NCBI GenBank assembly: GCA_963721365.1
Contig: CAVRJE010000021.1
Span: forward strand, 1 to 64,000
Direction: 5' to 3'
Length of the DNA stretch: 64,000 bases
Source: CAIQPS01 sp963721365
GTDB taxonomy: Bacteria; Actinomycetota; Thermoleophilia; RBG-16-64-13
Positions within the stretch are counted from its first letter, which is position 1; each line of letters starts with the position of its first letter. A program made the translations under genes and the position numbers. Of the stretch, positions 62,733-64,000 are shown piece by piece. Below the pieces are notes generated by a model. That model saw only the letters and a program-made list of their open reading frames with translations. It was not told where the DNA came from and made no database searches.

Positions 62733-64000
62733 CTAGAGCGTGGTCAGGTCTACGATCGTGCCGGTCTCCGGGATCTCCGGGTAGTGGGAGTTGTCCACGA
62801 CCTTGCGTTCCCACGCGCCGGTCTTGCCGATCCACTGACCGCCGACCAGCGGGGTGAGAGCGCAGTTCGGCAGAGCCCCGGCGAACTTGACCGGGCCGAC
62901 CAGAGTCTGCAGATCGGTGGCCTTGATGGCCTCCACGTACGAAGCCGGGTCGTCGACGTTGGCCGTCCGCTTGACGACGTCGGTGATGACGTCGAAGCCG
63001 GCGCCGCCGGTCAGACCCAGAGCGGGGCTGAAGGGAGTGCCCTTCGCCGCGTTCCACAAGTCGACCTGCTCCTGGCAGGTGAGACCCGTGAGCGAGGACT
63101 TGAACGGGTGGGTGTTCTCCCACCAGACCTCGTTGCACAGACCGTTGCCGATGTCACCGACGGCGTCCATGTCGGGACGGGTGAGGATGGCGCGGCCGAT
63201 GGCGGTCGACCTTGGGGACGAAGCCCTGCTGCTTGGCCTGCTTCCAGAAGTTCGCGAAATCCGGCGGGTTGGCAAGCGCGGTCAGGCATTCGCAGCCCTC
63301 GGCCTTGAACTGGTTGATGACGCTGGAGAAGTCCTCGGTGCCGTTGGTGACCAGACCCGGGTTGACGACCAGGTGTAGCCGGCCGGCTGTCAGCGCGGCG
63401 GGAAGCCGGTCTTCTCGTCGGCGGTGGCGATGCCGTCGGGGTCGTTGGCCCACAGGCAGGCCACCTTCTTGTTGGTGGGGAGCTTGTCGAACAGACCGAT
63501 GTAGACGGCGTTCAGGTCGGAGATGGCCCAGAACACGTTGTAGGCCCACTTGAAGCCGACGGCCGGATCCCCGCCGATGCCGAAGAACCACGGCTCCATG
63601 GGGCAGCCGTAGGTCACGCAGGGCACGCCGTTGGCCTCGCACTGCTGCGCCACGGGGATGTTGACCACCGGGGTCATGCCGGCGAAGATGACGTCCGGCT
63701 TGTCGCTCGTGATCAGTTCGCCCGTCACCTCGGCCGCCCGGTTGGGGTCGGACTGGCTGTCCTTGACGATCCAGGTGATGGGGTGCTTCTTGCCGTCGGC
63801 GCAGACCAGACCGTCGCCGATGGCGTCTTTGGCCTGCTGGAGAAGGAAGTCGTCCGGCTCGCTCAGACCGGCGAACACGCCGGTGGTCATGGTGACCCAG
63901 CCGATCTTGACCTCGCGGCCCATCTCCGCGCCGGCGGCCGCGGTGGTCGTCGTTGCGCCGGCCGCCGTGTCGTGGTTGCACCCGCCGTCGTGGTGGTCGC
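62733..64000 (-). CDS. periplasmic-type substrate-binding protein of the liv-type ABC transporter (N-terminus outside window, frame changes)
   Basis: About 420 residues are visible. The mature protein begins VKIGWVTMTTGVFAGLSEPDDF after a Thr/Ala-rich linker that resembles the one in the cupredoxin lipoprotein, so it is probably a lipoprotein. The type I binding fold is evident (ELITSDKPDVIFAGMTPVVNIP; GLVTNGTEDFSSVINQFKAEG). The second half ends at 62733 (YPEIPETGTIVDLTTL). Frame changes lie near 63960, 63395 and 63215. It begins the transporter unit with LivG, LivF, LivH and LivM. The ligand could be an amino acid, amide, urea or aromatic acid. Confidence 0.85.

Noticed and set aside
1..64000. 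tRNA, rRNA, insertion sequences, phage genes or CRISPR arrays.
   Set aside because: I read both strands for T-loop motifs, transposase or integrase signatures and regular repeats and found none that stand up.

Overview
This is a high-GC, densely packed chromosomal segment with about 50 protein genes on both strands. I see no rRNA, tRNA, CRISPR array, phage block or insertion sequence. Three things point to a high-GC Gram-positive, probably a deep-branching, largely anaerobic actinobacterial lineage: Thr/Ala/Pro-rich lipoprotein linkers, a VanW/G5 wall protein and an S-layer-homology protein, and the mix of a tungsto-enzyme (AOR family), ADP-forming acyl-CoA ligase, ferredoxin-type proteins and an RsbU/V/W-type partner-switch module. 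The lineage is inference; no marker gene is present.

Layout. 1-4 kb: VanW/G5 envelope protein (runs off the left edge), nitroreductase, metallo-beta-lactamase-fold hydrolase. 4-10 kb: an OmpR-type two-component pair, a PmrA-box-like site, then a membrane block (broken small membrane protein, DedA protein, zinc-ribbon protein, P-type cation ATPase). 10-18 kb (minus strand): CocE/NonD-type hydrolase, a large kinase-PAS-SpoIIE phosphatase with its STAS partner, an Old-Yellow-Enzyme-type reductase and a TfoX-N protein. 18-23 kb: S-layer beta-propeller protein, then GcvT plus an SHMT-like enzyme (possibly one fused protein). 23-31 kb: cupredoxin lipoprotein, Cys-rich small protein, ferredoxin-type protein, paraslipin, PRC-barrel protein, YyaL-type protein, RRM RNA-binding protein, small membrane and coiled-coil proteins, alpha/beta hydrolase. 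31-34 kb: EamA transporter divergent from a LysR regulator. 34-39 kb: ilvD-ilvB-ilvN-ilvC operon. 39-45 kb: GABA-type aminotransferase, AOR-family enzyme, NAD-isocitrate-dehydrogenase-like enzyme, CapA-like protein. 45-49 kb: ADP-forming acyl-CoA ligase overlapping a CoA-transferase/hydrolase-GNAT fusion. 49-55 kb: M28 peptidase, nitrilase-family hydrolase, PiT/DUF47 phosphate pair, small lipoprotein, UbiA prenyltransferase. 55-64 kb: malonate/methylmalonate-semialdehyde dehydrogenase, class III aminotransferase, PucR-type regulator, and a complete branched-chain-amino-acid-type ABC transporter whose binding protein runs off the right edge.

How the genes fit together. Much of the right two thirds is amino-acid chemistry: uptake (liv-type ABC), branched-chain synthesis (ilv), GABA/beta-alanine-type transamination and semialdehyde oxidation, glycine C1 transfer, and energy recovery through acyl-CoA/acetate (ADP-forming ligase, CoA transferase, AOR).

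Quality warning. About twenty otherwise conserved genes are interrupted by single-base frame changes. At most sites where the original frame is obvious, the change is one base too many or too few in a run of two to three C or G. I treat these as probable sequencing or assembly errors and annotate full-length genes across them. Long genes at 18.2-19.8, 44.9-48.9, 51.7-53.4 and 55.6-57.1 kb are clean.
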